Assembly (NCBI GenBank): GCA_015056045.1
Contig: SVGZ01000016.1
Span: 1 to 50,241, forward strand
Direction: 5' to 3'
Length of the DNA: 50,241 nt
Source: Clostridiales bacterium
GTDB taxonomy: Bacteria > Bacillota > Clostridia > Christensenellales > Christensenellaceae
A program made the translations under genes and the position numbers. How positions within the stretch are numbered: position 1 is the first letter of the stretch; each line of letters begins with the position of its first letter. Positions 41,852 to 50,174 of this stretch are shown piece by piece. Under the pieces are notes generated by a model, which had not been told where the DNA came from, did not search any database, and saw only the letters and a list, made by a program, of their open reading frames with translations.

Positions 41852-42255
41852 TGATCTTTTTTCTTTTTTAGCGGCGTTACGACGAACCTGATGACAAAGA
41901 ACATGATCGGAAGCGGAAGGATATTCACCAAAGCATAGCGGATCAGCTCATGCATCGAGCCTTCGGGGAAGATGATCGTCAGAAGCCACTGAATAAAGAG
42001 ATTCGGGAGTGCCGTTAAGGCATAGGCGAACATTCGGCGAAGTTCCCATTTCGTACGGAACGCAATTTTTGTCTGCGTTGTATAGGCAAAGGGAAAGCAA
42101 AGCACAAAGTTCAGAATCGTCGGCCAAGGATCGGGAAAACCGATCAGCACGCCAAAAAGGAGCGTTACCGCATAACCAACGACTGTATTGACACCCGAAG
42201 CGAAGAGAAAACGGAAAAACTCTTTATCCCAGAAAAACAGGAAAAGTTTTTTCAT
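41848..42255 (-). CDS. GtrA-like membrane protein
   Basis: A 135-residue protein with four membrane segments (about 13-33, 40-60, 78-98 and 105-127) and a basic C-terminus (TPLKKKKDQ). FLFASGVNTVVGYAVTLLFG matches the GtrA family of lipid-linked sugar flippases or partners of glycosyltransferases. The ATG overlaps the stop of the SEC-C gene (TAATG), so translation is coupled. Its placement between SEC-C and nth genes suggests only shared transcription. Confidence 0.8.
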   Translation of the reverse strand: MKKLFLFFWDKEFFRFLFASGVNTVVGYAVTLLFGVLIGFPDPWPTILNFVLCFPFAYTTQTKIAFRTKWELRRMFAYALTALPNLFIQWLLTIIFPEGSMHELIRYALVNILPLPIMFFVIRFVVTPLKKKKDQ

Positions 42256-42752
42256 TATTTGCCAAGTCTTCCGCAGCAATGTTTATATTTTTTGCCGCTG
42301 CCGCAGGGACAGGGATCATTTTTGCCGACTTTTTTCTCGCTGACTGCTCTGCCGGAAACACGGTATGCCTTTGTGATCTCTTTTCTCTTTTCTTCTGTTA
42401 AGATCGCATCCCACTGCGGGAGTTCATAGAGCCACTTTGCCTTTGCCTTGAGCATATTGAAATAGAGCTTTTCAAGGTCTACATCAAGAGCGATATCGCT
42501 GTCTTCTTCGATCGTATCGAGGTCATAGGGAGCTTTTAAGCTGTCGTTGATGCCGTCGATGAAACCCATGAAGATGACGTTTTCCATCTCGAATTCTTTT
42601 GCGAGATCGGAAAGCTTGCCTGTATAAACGTGCTCATGGTTAGCCAGAAGTTTTTCATAGTTTGCTGCTTCAGCACCGTAGTATGCGGAAACGAACTGCG
42701 GGTTCTGTGCGTTGGAGCTGATAAGGTCCTGCCAATTTGCGTAAAGTGCCAT
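42255..42752 (-). CDS. SEC-C motif protein
   Basis: A 165-residue protein whose C-terminus [17 protein letters not shown] is a complete SEC-C zinc motif, as found at the end of SecA. The N-terminal 110 residues are helical and acidic, with no recognised domain. SEC-C motifs usually bind zinc and may contact ribosomes or SecB. The start ATG has AAAAGGTG upstream; the in-frame GTG at 42761 lies on that site. It is second in the icd run. Confidence 0.85.
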   Translation of the reverse strand: MALYANWQDLISSNAQNPQFVSAYYGAEAANYEKLLANHEHVYTGKLSDLAKEFEMENVIFMGFIDGINDSLKAPYDLDTIEEDSDIALDVDLEKLYFNMLKAKAKWLYELPQWDAILTEEKRKEITKAYRVSGRAVSEKKVGKNDPCPCGSGKKYKHCCGRLGK

Positions 42753-42770
42753 TTTATTCACCTTTTCCTT

Positions 42771-43985
42771 TTATTTCAGTAAATTTTCAAGATTGCTGCG
42801 AATTGCGGCAATAAATTCTTTGGTATTGAGGGTTTCTGCATCGCCTTCGAAGATTGCGGCTAAGTCGCCGGTCATTTTTCCGCTTTCAACGGTCGAAAGT
42901 GTTGCTTTTTCGAGCTTCTTTGCAAATGCGGAAAGCTCTTCGTTGCCGTCCATTTCACCGCGCTTATTCAATGCGCCTGTCCATGCAAAGATGGTTGCGA
43001 TCGGGTTTGTGGAGGTTTCTTCGCCCTTGAGGTAGCGATAATAATGTCTTGTGACGGTGCCGTGTGCAGCTTCGTATTCATAGTTGCCATCGGGGGAAAC
43101 GAGGACAGAGGTCATCATCGAAAGACTGCCGAATACGGTTGCGACCATATCGCTCATGACATCGCCGTCGTAGTTTTTGAGTGCCCAGATAAAGCCGCCG
43201 TTCGAACGGACTACCCTTGCAACAGCGTCATCGATCAAAGTATAGAAGTATTCGATGCCGAGCTCTTCGAACTTTGCCTTATATTCATTTTCATAGATCT
43301 CCTGGAAGATATCTTTGAAAGTATGATCGTATTTTTTGCTGATCGTATCTTTTGTGGAGAACCAGAGATCCTGCTTTGTATCGACTGCAAAGTTGAAGCA
43401 GCTTCTTGCAAAGCTGGAGATCGAATCACGGGTATTATACATGCCAAGAAGGATGCCGCCGTTTTCGTTGTAGGAATAGATTGGGAGCCTTGTTTCGCCG
43501 TTTTCATCGGTATAAACGAGCTCTGCGGTCGCTTTGCCTTCGATCTTTGCTTCGGTATCTTTATAGATATCGCCAAAAGCGTGTCTTGCGATTGTGATGG
43601 GTTTTTCCCAGTTTCTGATATAGGGTGTGATGCCTTTTACGATGATCGGCGCACGGAAAACAGTGCCATCGAGCATCGCACGGAGTGTACCGTTGGGGCT
43701 CTTCCACATTTCTTTTAAGTTGTATTCCTTAACACGGGAAGCATTGGGTGTGATTGTTGCGCATTTTACGCCGACACCGTACTTTTTGATCGCATTGGTC
43801 GCGTCAACGGTGACCTGATCGTTTGTTTCATCACGATACGGCAGGCCAAGGTCATAGTATTCTGTTTTAAGGTCTACAAACGGAAGGATCAGCTGTTCTT
43901 TGATCTCTTTCCAGATAATTCTCGTCATTTCATCGCCGTCAAGTTCAACAAGCGGAGTGTTCATTGGGATCTTTGTCATCTGCAT
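42771..43985 (-). CDS. icd: NADP-dependent isocitrate dehydrogenase, eukaryotic-like subfamily
   Basis: A 404-residue enzyme oxidising isocitrate to 2-oxoglutarate. [32 protein letters not shown], the metal region [10 protein letters not shown] and [13 protein letters not shown] (NADP-site) match the subfamily II enzymes typical of eukaryotes and some bacteria, unlike the usual bacterial Icd. The start is ATG at 43985, or the second ATG at 43979, after TAGGAG. It supplies 2-oxoglutarate for glutamate in an otherwise partial TCA cycle. It leads the six-gene run. Confidence 0.95.
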   Translation of the reverse strand: MQMTKIPMNTPLVELDGDEMTRIIWKEIKEQLILPFVDLKTEYYDLGLPYRDETNDQVTVDATNAIKKYGVGVKCATITPNASRVKEYNLKEMWKSPNGTLRAMLDGTVFRAPIIVKGITPYIRNWEKPITIARHAFGDIYKDTEAKIEGKATAELVYTDENGETRLPIYSYNENGGILLGMYNTRDSISSFARSCFNFAVDTKQDLWFSTKDTISKKYDHTFKDIFQEIYENEYKAKFEELGIEYFYTLIDDAVARVVRSNGGFIWALKNYDGDVMSDMVATVFGSLSMMTSVLVSPDGNYEYEAAHGTVTRHYYRYLKGEETSTNPIATIFAWTGALNKRGEMDGNEELSAFAKKLEKATLSTVESGKMTGDLAAIFEGDAETLNTKEFIAAIRSNLENLLK

Positions 43986-44012
43986 AGAACTCCTATCATA
44001 TGTTTCCCGTAA

Positions 44013-44041
44013 AGTTTAGCATAATTGCATCATTTTTTCAA
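44013..44041 (-). promoter_or_regulatory. icd promoter
   Basis: Minus-strand TTGAAA (44036-44041), 17 bases, TAAACT (44013-44018), about 28 bases before the start. Confidence 0.6.
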
Positions 44042-44080
44042 ATCAAACGCGAAGTTTTTACATAAATATTTCGAAGCACC

Positions 44081-44111
44081 GCATATTGCCGCATGAAATT
44101 GGGCAAACATA
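44081..44111 (+). promoter_or_regulatory. sigma-F/sigma-G-type promoter of sigG
   Basis: GCATA (44081-44085), a 16-base spacer and GGCAAACATA (44102-44111) match the forespore consensus (GYATA, then GGNNANAHTR) at all but one position. Confidence 0.65.
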
Positions 44112-44158
44112 AGCATGAGCTGAAAAATGTACGGGAAGAATTTTGGAGGCTCAGAATT

Positions 44159-44938
44159 ATGATCGCAAAAGTTGAACTATGCGGTGTGGATACTTCCGCT
44201 CTGCCTGTCATCCCCGATTCACGCTTAAAGGAATATTACAGAAAAATCAATGCCGGCGATAAACAGGCACGGGAAGAATTTATCCGCGGAAATTTAAGGT
44301 TGGTATTATCGATCGTGCAGCGCTTTGCCTTAAGAGGCGAAAATATGGATGATCTTTTTCAGGTCGGCTGCGTTGGGCTGATCAAGGCTGTGGACAGATT
44401 TGACGTTTCTTTGGATCTTCGCTTTTCGACTTATGCCGTGCCCATGATCATCGGCGAACTCAAGCGGTATTTGCGTGACGGAAGCCCGATCCGTGTCAGC
44501 AGATCGATCCGTGATACAGCTTACCGCGCATTTCAGGCAAAACAGGAATTTATCAAAACACACGGACAGGAACCGACTTTGGAGCAGCTTGCGGAAAATA
44601 TGAAAATCGAAACGACCGCACTTTCTTATGCCATCAGCGCCGTACAGGAACCCGTTTCGCTGTATGAACCGGTTTTTCAGGAAGGCGGCGATAATCTTTT
44701 GCTGATGGATGCCCTTTCGGACGATAAAAACAGCGACGAAAGCTGGCTTACGCATGTTGCCTTAAAGGATTCGATCGAAAAGCTTCCCGCAAGAGAAAAA
44801 AATATCCTGCGGCTGCGCTATTTTGAAGGAAAGACACAGATGCAGGTTGCCGGTGAGATCGGTATTTCGCAGGCACAGGTTTCAAGGCTTGAACGCTCTG
44901 CCTTAAAAAGCCTAAAAAAGAACTACGAAGAAAAATGA
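44159..44938 (+). CDS. sigG: RNA polymerase forespore sigma factor sigma-G
   Basis: A 259-residue sporulation sigma factor. KVELCGVDTSALPVI at the N-terminus is diagnostic of sigma-G. Region 2 has DDLFQVGCVGLIKAVDRFD and FSTYAVPMIIGELKRYLRD; region 4 has GKTQMQVAGEIGISQAQVSRLE. The ATG at 44159 follows GGAGG by nine bases and gives the standard length, although the frame runs upstream to 44093. In other spore formers it often follows sigE and the spoIIGA protease, which are not in this window. Confidence 0.95.
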   Translation: MIAKVELCGVDTSALPVIPDSRLKEYYRKINAGDKQAREEFIRGNLRLVLSIVQRFALRGENMDDLFQVGCVGLIKAVDRFDVSLDLRFSTYAVPMIIGELKRYLRDGSPIRVSRSIRDTAYRAFQAKQEFIKTHGQEPTLEQLAENMKIETTALSYAISAVQEPVSLYEPVFQEGGDNLLLMDALSDDKNSDESWLTHVALKDSIEKLPAREKNILRLRYFEGKTQMQVAGEIGISQAQVSRLERSALKSLKKNYEEK

Positions 44939-44964
44939 GCCCGATCAATTTCGGACTCATTTCC
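44935..44964. terminator. terminator between sigG and the SH3b gene
   Basis: A 10-bp stem with one mismatch (44935-44944 with 44951-44960) covers the sigG stop. T-tracts are weak on both sides. Confidence 0.55.
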
Positions 44965-44977
44965 TAAAAATCATATT

Positions 44978-47644
44978 TTAGTCAACATCAAGCGCCATGA
45001 TATAGTCGATGTGCTCGAGAGACATTTTGTGGTTATAGCTGCACCATGTATCGGACCAGCGGATCATGCTGCCCTTTGTTCTGCCGGGATCGCAATAGAT
45101 AATACCCTTGCTGTCATATTTTACAGCGACGATGGCATGTCCATGAGAACCCTTCTGGAAATAGAGAACAACGCCTTCGGGGTTTCTATCGAGAGCTTCC
45201 TTAATAGCTGCTTCTGTATTCTTTTCGGGATCCTTGACATAGGTTCTGCCTGTGGAAGAATAGGAAGACAGATACGGGGAATCCGAATCAAGTGCACAAA
45301 CAAGCGTTACACCGAGGTTGCCTGCAATGCGCTGGAGGTTGCCGCCTGTGGAATTGTTGTTTGCCTTATAGACCGTCTTCGGGGTTGCATAGACACCGGC
45401 ATTCGTGAGAACCATTGCGTATGCGGAAATAAGGCAGGCATTCTTTTCAACAGAACTGGAGAATCCCCAGGCATCATCGCCCTGATTATAGGTCGTATAG
45501 GTCCTGCCTGTATCGGGATCTGTATAGACAACGCCGACATTCGGGGAAAGATAGGTCGTTTCTTTTAAATGATCGACAACGACATAGCCTTCCTTATCGC
45601 AATCGAGGCAGCGGACGTTTGCCCATGTATAGCCATCGGCCGTGATCAGCGTTGCATCGATCTTTTCCACAACGGTTCCGTTATATAAAACTTCGATGAT
45701 CTCAGCATTGACTGTCGGCTGTGTGCGGAAATTCAACTCACCCGCGGAAATTGCATAATATGTACGCTTTTCAAAATTCTCATCGGGAATTTCTGTGCTG
45801 CCCTTTAAGAATTTGCCGACGATATAGCCTTCGTTGCCGTTTGCGCTGTTGCGGACGTGATACCAGATGTAGCCGTCTGCAGAAGTTTCGGAATCATCAA
45901 GACGAATGACAACATCGTCTGTTACGAGGATCTCGATAATGGTCGAAGATGTTGTCGGGCCTTCACGCAGGCAAGCCTGAGAAGCTGTGACGATATAATA
46001 ATCGAGCATTTCTTCGCCTTCGACATAGGGCGTGAGGTATTTATCGGCAACATAGCCCGTTGTATCGGTTCCTTCGATCCAGATATGATACCATGTATAG
46101 CCATCCGCTTCGGTTACACTGTCATCGATTCTCGCCACTTTATCGCCTTTGACAAACTGACCGACCTTGTTGGAAGATGTTGTCGCTTCTTCGCGGATGT
46201 TCAGCGTATTGGAAATAACGGTGTAGTATGCGGTTACGGTATAAGCAGGTGTGTCTGTGGTGTTGTCGCCGCCTGTTGTGTTGTCACCGCCGGTCGTATT
46301 GTCACCGCCGGTCGTATCATCACCACCGGTCGTATTGTCACCGCCGGTTGTATCATCACCACCGGTCGTATTGTCACCGCCGGTTGTATCATCACCGCCG
46401 GTTGTGTTGTCACCGCCGGTTGTATCATCACCGCCGGTTGTATCATCACCGCCTGTGTTGTCACCGCCGGTTGTATCATCACCGCCGGTTGTATTATCGT
46501 CGCCTGTGTTATCGCCGCCAGTTTCCGGAGGTGTGACAACGGGTTCATCGGGTGCTTCTGTCGCTTCAAGGAAAGACTTGACGATATACCCCTGAAGACC
46601 TGTTTCGACAACTTCGATATGCCACCAAGTATAGCCGTTCTTGACGGTTTCGCTGTTATCGATGCGCTTTAAAACTTCACCTTTTTTGATGAGGATGAGT
46701 TTTTTGGAGCTTGTCCCTGCTTCTTCGCGGATATTGGCTTCCGTTGCTTTCAGCTTGTGATATGTCGGCTCAAAAACTTCGGGTTCTGTCGGTTCGGAAG
46801 GTTCGACAGGCGTTGTTGTTTCAGGCGGTACAACAGGTGTCTGTTCGGGTGCTTTTGTTTCTTTTAAATACTTTGCAACAAGGTAGCCCTCTTTGCCGCT
46901 TGCAGCGATCCTGACGTGTGCCCATGTATAGCCATCTGCCTTGGTCTCGGAATCATCAAGACGGATAACTTCAGCGCCTTTTTTCAGCGTTGCCACTTTT
47001 GCAGAAGAAGTCGTGGGCTTTTCACGGACGTTCAGCGTATTGGCTGTGATCGTGCAATACTGCTCTGTGGTTTCCGCATCGTTATAGGCATATTCTTCGG
47101 CATATTCCGCCATGATATAGCCTTCTTCGCCTGTTGCCTGTACCTTTACGGCATACCACTCTGTTTCTTCGGCTTTGACCGTATCGGCTGCTGTTTTGAT
47201 CAGGATCGTACCCTCTTCCAGAACGAGAACGACATCTGCGGAAGAAGAAGCGGTCTTTCTCATATTGAGAAGCTTTGCTGTGACTTTCAGGTAGCCATGG
47301 TTGGTTTCTTCGGTGCCGTCTTCAACATAATAACCATCGGGTGCTTCCGTTGCGGTGATATATTTTGCGGCAACATAGCCTTCATTGCCCGAAGCGACAA
47401 CACGAACATGATACCAAAGATAGCCATCGGCATCCGTTGCCGTTGTATCAAGGCGCAGAAGAACGGCATTTGTCTTTAAGATCTCGATTTTTTCGGAAGA
47501 CAGCGAAGGTTCCGCACGAAGGCAAAGCTCCGATGCCTTTACCTTAAAAAAGCTGTCCGCTGCATATGCGCCATTAAGTGTCAGTGCGCTGACCATAGCA
47601 AACGCAAGAACAAAGCACAGAATCCGACGCAGTGTTTTTTTCAT
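44978..47644 (-). CDS. secreted SH3b-repeat protein with C39-like peptidase domain
   Basis: An 888-residue exported protein. A signal peptide ends near NGAYAA (about residue 30). Seven bacterial SH3 domains follow, each with a core like LNVREKPTTSSAKVATL and DGYTWYHVR, split by a Pro-rich linker and a Gly-Asp-Thr repeat tract. The C-terminal 150 residues resemble a C39-family papain-fold domain: Cys737 in NACLISAYAM, His834/836 in GSHGHAIVAV, and D852 in IIYCDPG. SH3b domains bind the cell wall, so it is probably a wall-bound peptidase, or a bacteriocin- or peptidoglycan-acting enzyme. ATG at 47644 has AAAGGA upstream. Confidence 0.87.
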   Translation of the reverse strand: MKKTLRRILCFVLAFAMVSALTLNGAYAADSFFKVKASELCLRAEPSLSSEKIEILKTNAVLLRLDTTATDADGYLWYHVRVVASGNEGYVAAKYITATEAPDGYYVEDGTEETNHGYLKVTAKLLNMRKTASSSADVVLVLEEGTILIKTAADTVKAEETEWYAVKVQATGEEGYIMAEYAEEYAYNDAETTEQYCTITANTLNVREKPTTSSAKVATLKKGAEVIRLDDSETKADGYTWAHVRIAASGKEGYLVAKYLKETKAPEQTPVVPPETTTPVEPSEPTEPEVFEPTYHKLKATEANIREEAGTSSKKLILIKKGEVLKRIDNSETVKNGYTWWHIEVVETGLQGYIVKSFLEATEAPDEPVVTPPETGGDNTGDDNTTGGDDTTGGDNTGGDDTTGGDDTTGGDNTTGGDDTTGGDNTTGGDDTTGGDNTTGGDDTTGGDNTTGGDNTTGGDNTTDTPAYTVTAYYTVISNTLNIREEATTSSNKVGQFVKGDKVARIDDSVTEADGYTWYHIWIEGTDTTGYVADKYLTPYVEGEEMLDYYIVTASQACLREGPTTSSTIIEILVTDDVVIRLDDSETSADGYIWYHVRNSANGNEGYIVGKFLKGSTEIPDENFEKRTYYAISAGELNFRTQPTVNAEIIEVLYNGTVVEKIDATLITADGYTWANVRCLDCDKEGYVVVDHLKETTYLSPNVGVVYTDPDTGRTYTTYNQGDDAWGFSSSVEKNACLISAYAMVLTNAGVYATPKTVYKANNNSTGGNLQRIAGNLGVTLVCALDSDSPYLSSYSSTGRTYVKDPEKNTEAAIKEALDRNPEGVVLYFQKGSHGHAIVAVKYDSKGIIYCDPGRTKGSMIRWSDTWCSYNHKMSLEHIDYIMALDVD
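46258..46520. repeat. coding minisatellite (Thr-Gly-Gly-Asp repeats)
   Basis: About fourteen imperfect 18-base units (forms of CACCGCCGGTTGTATCAT) lie in the coding strand of the SH3b protein and encode TGGDDT/TGGDNT units between SH3 domains 4 and 5. Units of two kinds alternate, so copy number can change by slippage without a frameshift. Confidence 0.9.
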
Positions 47645-47708
47645 AGGGATCATATCCTTTCGGTAACAAAACTTTACGTTAAGCATAACATGCCAAAATA
47701 CATCATAT

Positions 47709-47737
47709 ATAATATACGATTTTGTCCTTTTTGTAAA
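47709..47737 (-). promoter_or_regulatory. promoter of the SH3b-C39 gene
   Basis: Minus-strand TTTACA (47732-47737), 17 bases, TATTAT (47709-47714). A leader of about 60 bases precedes the start codon. Confidence 0.5.
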
Positions 47738-47792
47738 CAGCCCGCACAACATTTAGCAGATTTATGACAATTCGGTAACAAGTATATGTATA

Positions 47793-47821
47793 TTGAAATG
47801 ATTTTCAAGTATTGCTATAAT
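47793..47821 (+). promoter_or_regulatory. promoter of the lipoprotein-phosphoesterase pair
   Basis: TTGAAA (47793-47798), 17 bases, TATAAT (47816-47821), 31 bases before the start at 47853. Confidence 0.7.
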
Positions 47822-47852
47822 TTAAGCATAAACTTACGGCAGGTAACGAACG

Positions 47853-48617
47853 ATGAACAGAAAACTGATCGCAGCAGCACTGGCAGCGGCGATTTTCATG
47901 AGCGGCTGTGCAAAAAAGCGCGACCGTTCCGAATATGTTAAGGAAAGCACACAGAATACACCGACAGCTTCCGCAGAAATAACGGAAATCCCCTCTTTGC
48001 CGGAAGATACCGCTTCGGCAGAAGCTATTCTTTTAACCGAAAAAGACAGCGATGCCATTGCCCCAAGCGAAAACAGCTACGGTGCTGTTTTTACCATGAC
48101 TGCGGACGAACTTTTGGAAAAGATCAACGCCGTCTGGAAGGACATGCACGGCAATGAGCTTATTTCCGAATGGATGCGCAGCAGTAAGGAAGAAGATATG
48201 AACGGCGTTTTATGCACTTCCTATTATTTCCGCGAAGACATCCGCGCGCTCACAGAGGCTACGATCAACATTTCTGTGGAAGAAGAAAGCGGTCTTATCC
48301 GAAACATCCTCATCCATTGCGATATGGAAAACATCGGCGAAAACAAAAAAGCGGTTTACGGCGAATTTGTCAAAGCGGTCATCCGTGCCATGATACCGGA
48401 GCTTGACGATACAGCTGCCGAAGCCCTTTTGCAGGATCTTTACGCCAATATGTATGAATTTGACCTCGAAGGCCCAAAACCCGTCTATTTTTTCCGCGAA
48501 AATAAGAGCATTTCTTACCGCAAGCTCGGGCTGAATACCGTTTCCATCGAACCGCTGACAAACGAAAAGAAAGCCTTGAACGAAAGCATCGGCTATACAT
48601 ACCGCGACATCGACTGA
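47853..48617 (+). CDS. lipoprotein of unknown function
   Basis: A 254-residue exported lipoprotein with signal peptide and lipobox FMSGC (Cys19). An acidic, Ser/Thr/Pro-rich stretch follows (about 25-75), then a globular domain with FTMTADELLEKINAVWKDM and a helical C-terminal half. The rest has no known motif. It is upstream of a metallophosphoesterase gene by eight bases, so they share a transcript. The pairing is unusual, as the partner has no signal peptide. An AGGTAACGA site precedes ATG. Confidence 0.75.
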   Translation: MNRKLIAAALAAAIFMSGCAKKRDRSEYVKESTQNTPTASAEITEIPSLPEDTASAEAILLTEKDSDAIAPSENSYGAVFTMTADELLEKINAVWKDMHGNELISEWMRSSKEEDMNGVLCTSYYFREDIRALTEATINISVEEESGLIRNILIHCDMENIGENKKAVYGEFVKAVIRAMIPELDDTAAEALLQDLYANMYEFDLEGPKPVYFFRENKSISYRKLGLNTVSIEPLTNEKKALNESIGYTYRDID

Positions 48618-48625
48618 GGGACAAA

Positions 48626-49606
48626 ATGAAAAGTGTTTACGACGAAATTTACCAAAGCCTGAAACCACGCGTCAAAAACAGCGCATGGATCGTATCCGAT
48701 CTGCAGCAAAGCCTGCCCGAAAACGCAAAGCGCTGCCTTGATCTTACGCTCGAAGATTTTAACCTTTTGGGCAAACCTGCGGAAATGATCTGGTATCTTG
48801 GCGATTCCGTTGAGCGATGGGATCTTTCACACCTCGAAGCGATGACAAAAATGCAGGTTGATGGCTTCGGCAGCCTGAATATTCCGCTTTGCTACGTCAC
48901 GGGAAACCACGATTATGACTATATGCGCTACAGAAAGGAAGAACTGCAGTTAAAAACACCCGTTATGCCTTTTTATGATGCCGTTCGCGCAAAAGAAGGT
49001 TGGCACACGACAAAAACACCGCAGGATCTGTATTTTAAGGTAAAGCTCGGCGACTACCCTGTTTATTTCTTCTCCGACCATATCGATAACGAAAACCGAT
49101 GGCTCGTCACGCACAGCCACATCGTTTACGGCGAGGAATACTACCCTTATACGCAAAAAGATGCCGATGCGATAAGACAAGAGATCATAAACGAAAATCA
49201 TGGCGTTATTACCGCTTCGCATTACTGCATGCCCGGTGGAAACAGAGACAGCTACCTCATGAGCAAGCTCACGCCTCTTCCGGAAAATGTGCTCATTCAT
49301 TTTTACGGGCATTCGCATATCGGTGACTTTGAATGGGGAGGAAAAGACGCTTACCGCCGTATTGCATGGGTTGATTTTGAAGATATTCCGCAGATCGACG
49401 TGGCAAGCATGGAAAACATCCGCGGCTCTTTCTGCCGTTCTGCTCTGCTGCAGATCTATGATGACGACACGATGGCGGTATTTTTCCGCAATCACGATGC
49501 GCATTGCTTTACGGAGGTTTATTTTCCCGCAAAAGATAAACAGGTCCTCACCATTCCGCATGAGGAAAGGCAGAGGATCATCCGCGATCACATTCATTAT
49601 GTATAA
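48626..49606 (+). CDS. metallophosphoesterase with a D-x-Q first motif
   Basis: A 326-residue calcineurin-like phosphoesterase. The metal motifs are D25-x-Q27 (SDLQQ), D60 (YLGDSVE), N94-H95 (TGNHDY), H199 (ASHYCMP) and H229-x-H231 (YGHSHIGD). In most members the first motif is D-x-H; Gln there is known from ADP-ribose/CDP-alcohol diphosphatases. No signal peptide is present, so the reaction is cytoplasmic. The substrate is unknown. It is eight bases after the lipoprotein gene and ends on a terminator. Confidence 0.85.
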   Translation: MKSVYDEIYQSLKPRVKNSAWIVSDLQQSLPENAKRCLDLTLEDFNLLGKPAEMIWYLGDSVERWDLSHLEAMTKMQVDGFGSLNIPLCYVTGNHDYDYMRYRKEELQLKTPVMPFYDAVRAKEGWHTTKTPQDLYFKVKLGDYPVYFFSDHIDNENRWLVTHSHIVYGEEYYPYTQKDADAIRQEIINENHGVITASHYCMPGGNRDSYLMSKLTPLPENVLIHFYGHSHIGDFEWGGKDAYRRIAWVDFEDIPQIDVASMENIRGSFCRSALLQIYDDDTMAVFFRNHDAHCFTEVYFPAKDKQVLTIPHEERQRIIRDHIHYV

Positions 49607-49607
49607 A

Positions 49608-49634
49608 AAACGCCCTTACGGGCGTTTATTTTTT
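49608..49634. terminator. intrinsic terminator
   Basis: An 8-bp stem (49608-49615 with 49620-49627, loop TTAC) and ATTTTTT on the right, after the stop at 49606. It also works for the convergent VOC gene. Confidence 0.88.
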
Positions 49635-50007
49635 AATACTGACAGAACTCGACGATGTTGCCGTCGGGATCCATAAAATAGACGGAGATCATACTGCCGA
49701 ACCTGCCGATCCTTGTGACAAGCTCACGCTCGGGCATGATGCCGTTTGCCTTTGCACGATTTAAAAAGTCGTGGATATCTTCGCTGAGCTCAAAGCAGAA
49801 ATCTGCACTTCCGGGCTGCACATTTCTTGCGTGCGGTGGAAGTTCCTTCCCCATCGTCTGGACATTGATTTTTATATTTTCCGCATGAAGCTCATATCTG
49901 CCGAAAACCTCGAAAGATTCAAAGCCCAATGCTTCGTAAAATGCGACACATCTCCTGACATCCGTTGTTGTGATAACGAGGTGGTCAAGCTTTTTGATAC
50001 CGATCAT
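49633..50007 (-). CDS. VOC-family (glyoxalase/dioxygenase-like) protein
   Basis: A 124-residue vicinal-oxygen-chelate protein made of two beta-alpha-beta-beta-beta units. KLDHLVITTTDVRRCVAFYEALGF, NIKINVQ and FMDPDGNIVEFCQY are typical. Metal ligands would be H9 (DHLVI), the middle His/Glu, and the Glu of IVEF near the C-terminus. Substrate could be a small toxic metabolite or antibiotic; unproven. ATG at 50007 has TTGGAG upstream; the frame stays open to 50022. Confidence 0.83.
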   Translation of the reverse strand: MIGIKKLDHLVITTTDVRRCVAFYEALGFESFEVFGRYELHAENIKINVQTMGKELPPHARNVQPGSADFCFELSEDIHDFLNRAKANGIMPERELVTRIGRFGSMISVYFMDPDGNIVEFCQY

Positions 50008-50115
50008 GACATACTCCAACAATTAACTTCTCAAACCATTATAGCGCTTTATTTTATGAAAGTACAGCAAAATCAAGCGGTTTAAGGGGAATACTTTGTT
50101 AAATTTATATAAAAA

Positions 50116-50145
50116 TTGACAAAAAAGCCCTTTTCTTTGTATGAT
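50116..50145 (+). promoter_or_regulatory. promoter of the gene at the right edge
   Basis: TTGACA (50116-50121), 18 bases, TATGAT (50140-50145), 29 bases before the ATG at 50175. Confidence 0.65.
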
Positions 50146-50174
50146 GGAAAGAGAACCGATAAGGAGAAAATTCT

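Noticed and set aside
46258-46520. Short regular repeats that could look like a CRISPR array
   Set aside because: Units are 18 bases with no spacers, keep one reading frame, and encode a linker between SH3 domains. No cas genes are nearby.
45857-46672. Plus-strand frames with Thr-Gly-Arg-Ile or Ser-Pro-Pro-Val repeats
   Set aside because: They are antisense reads of the Gly-Asp-Thr coding minisatellite.
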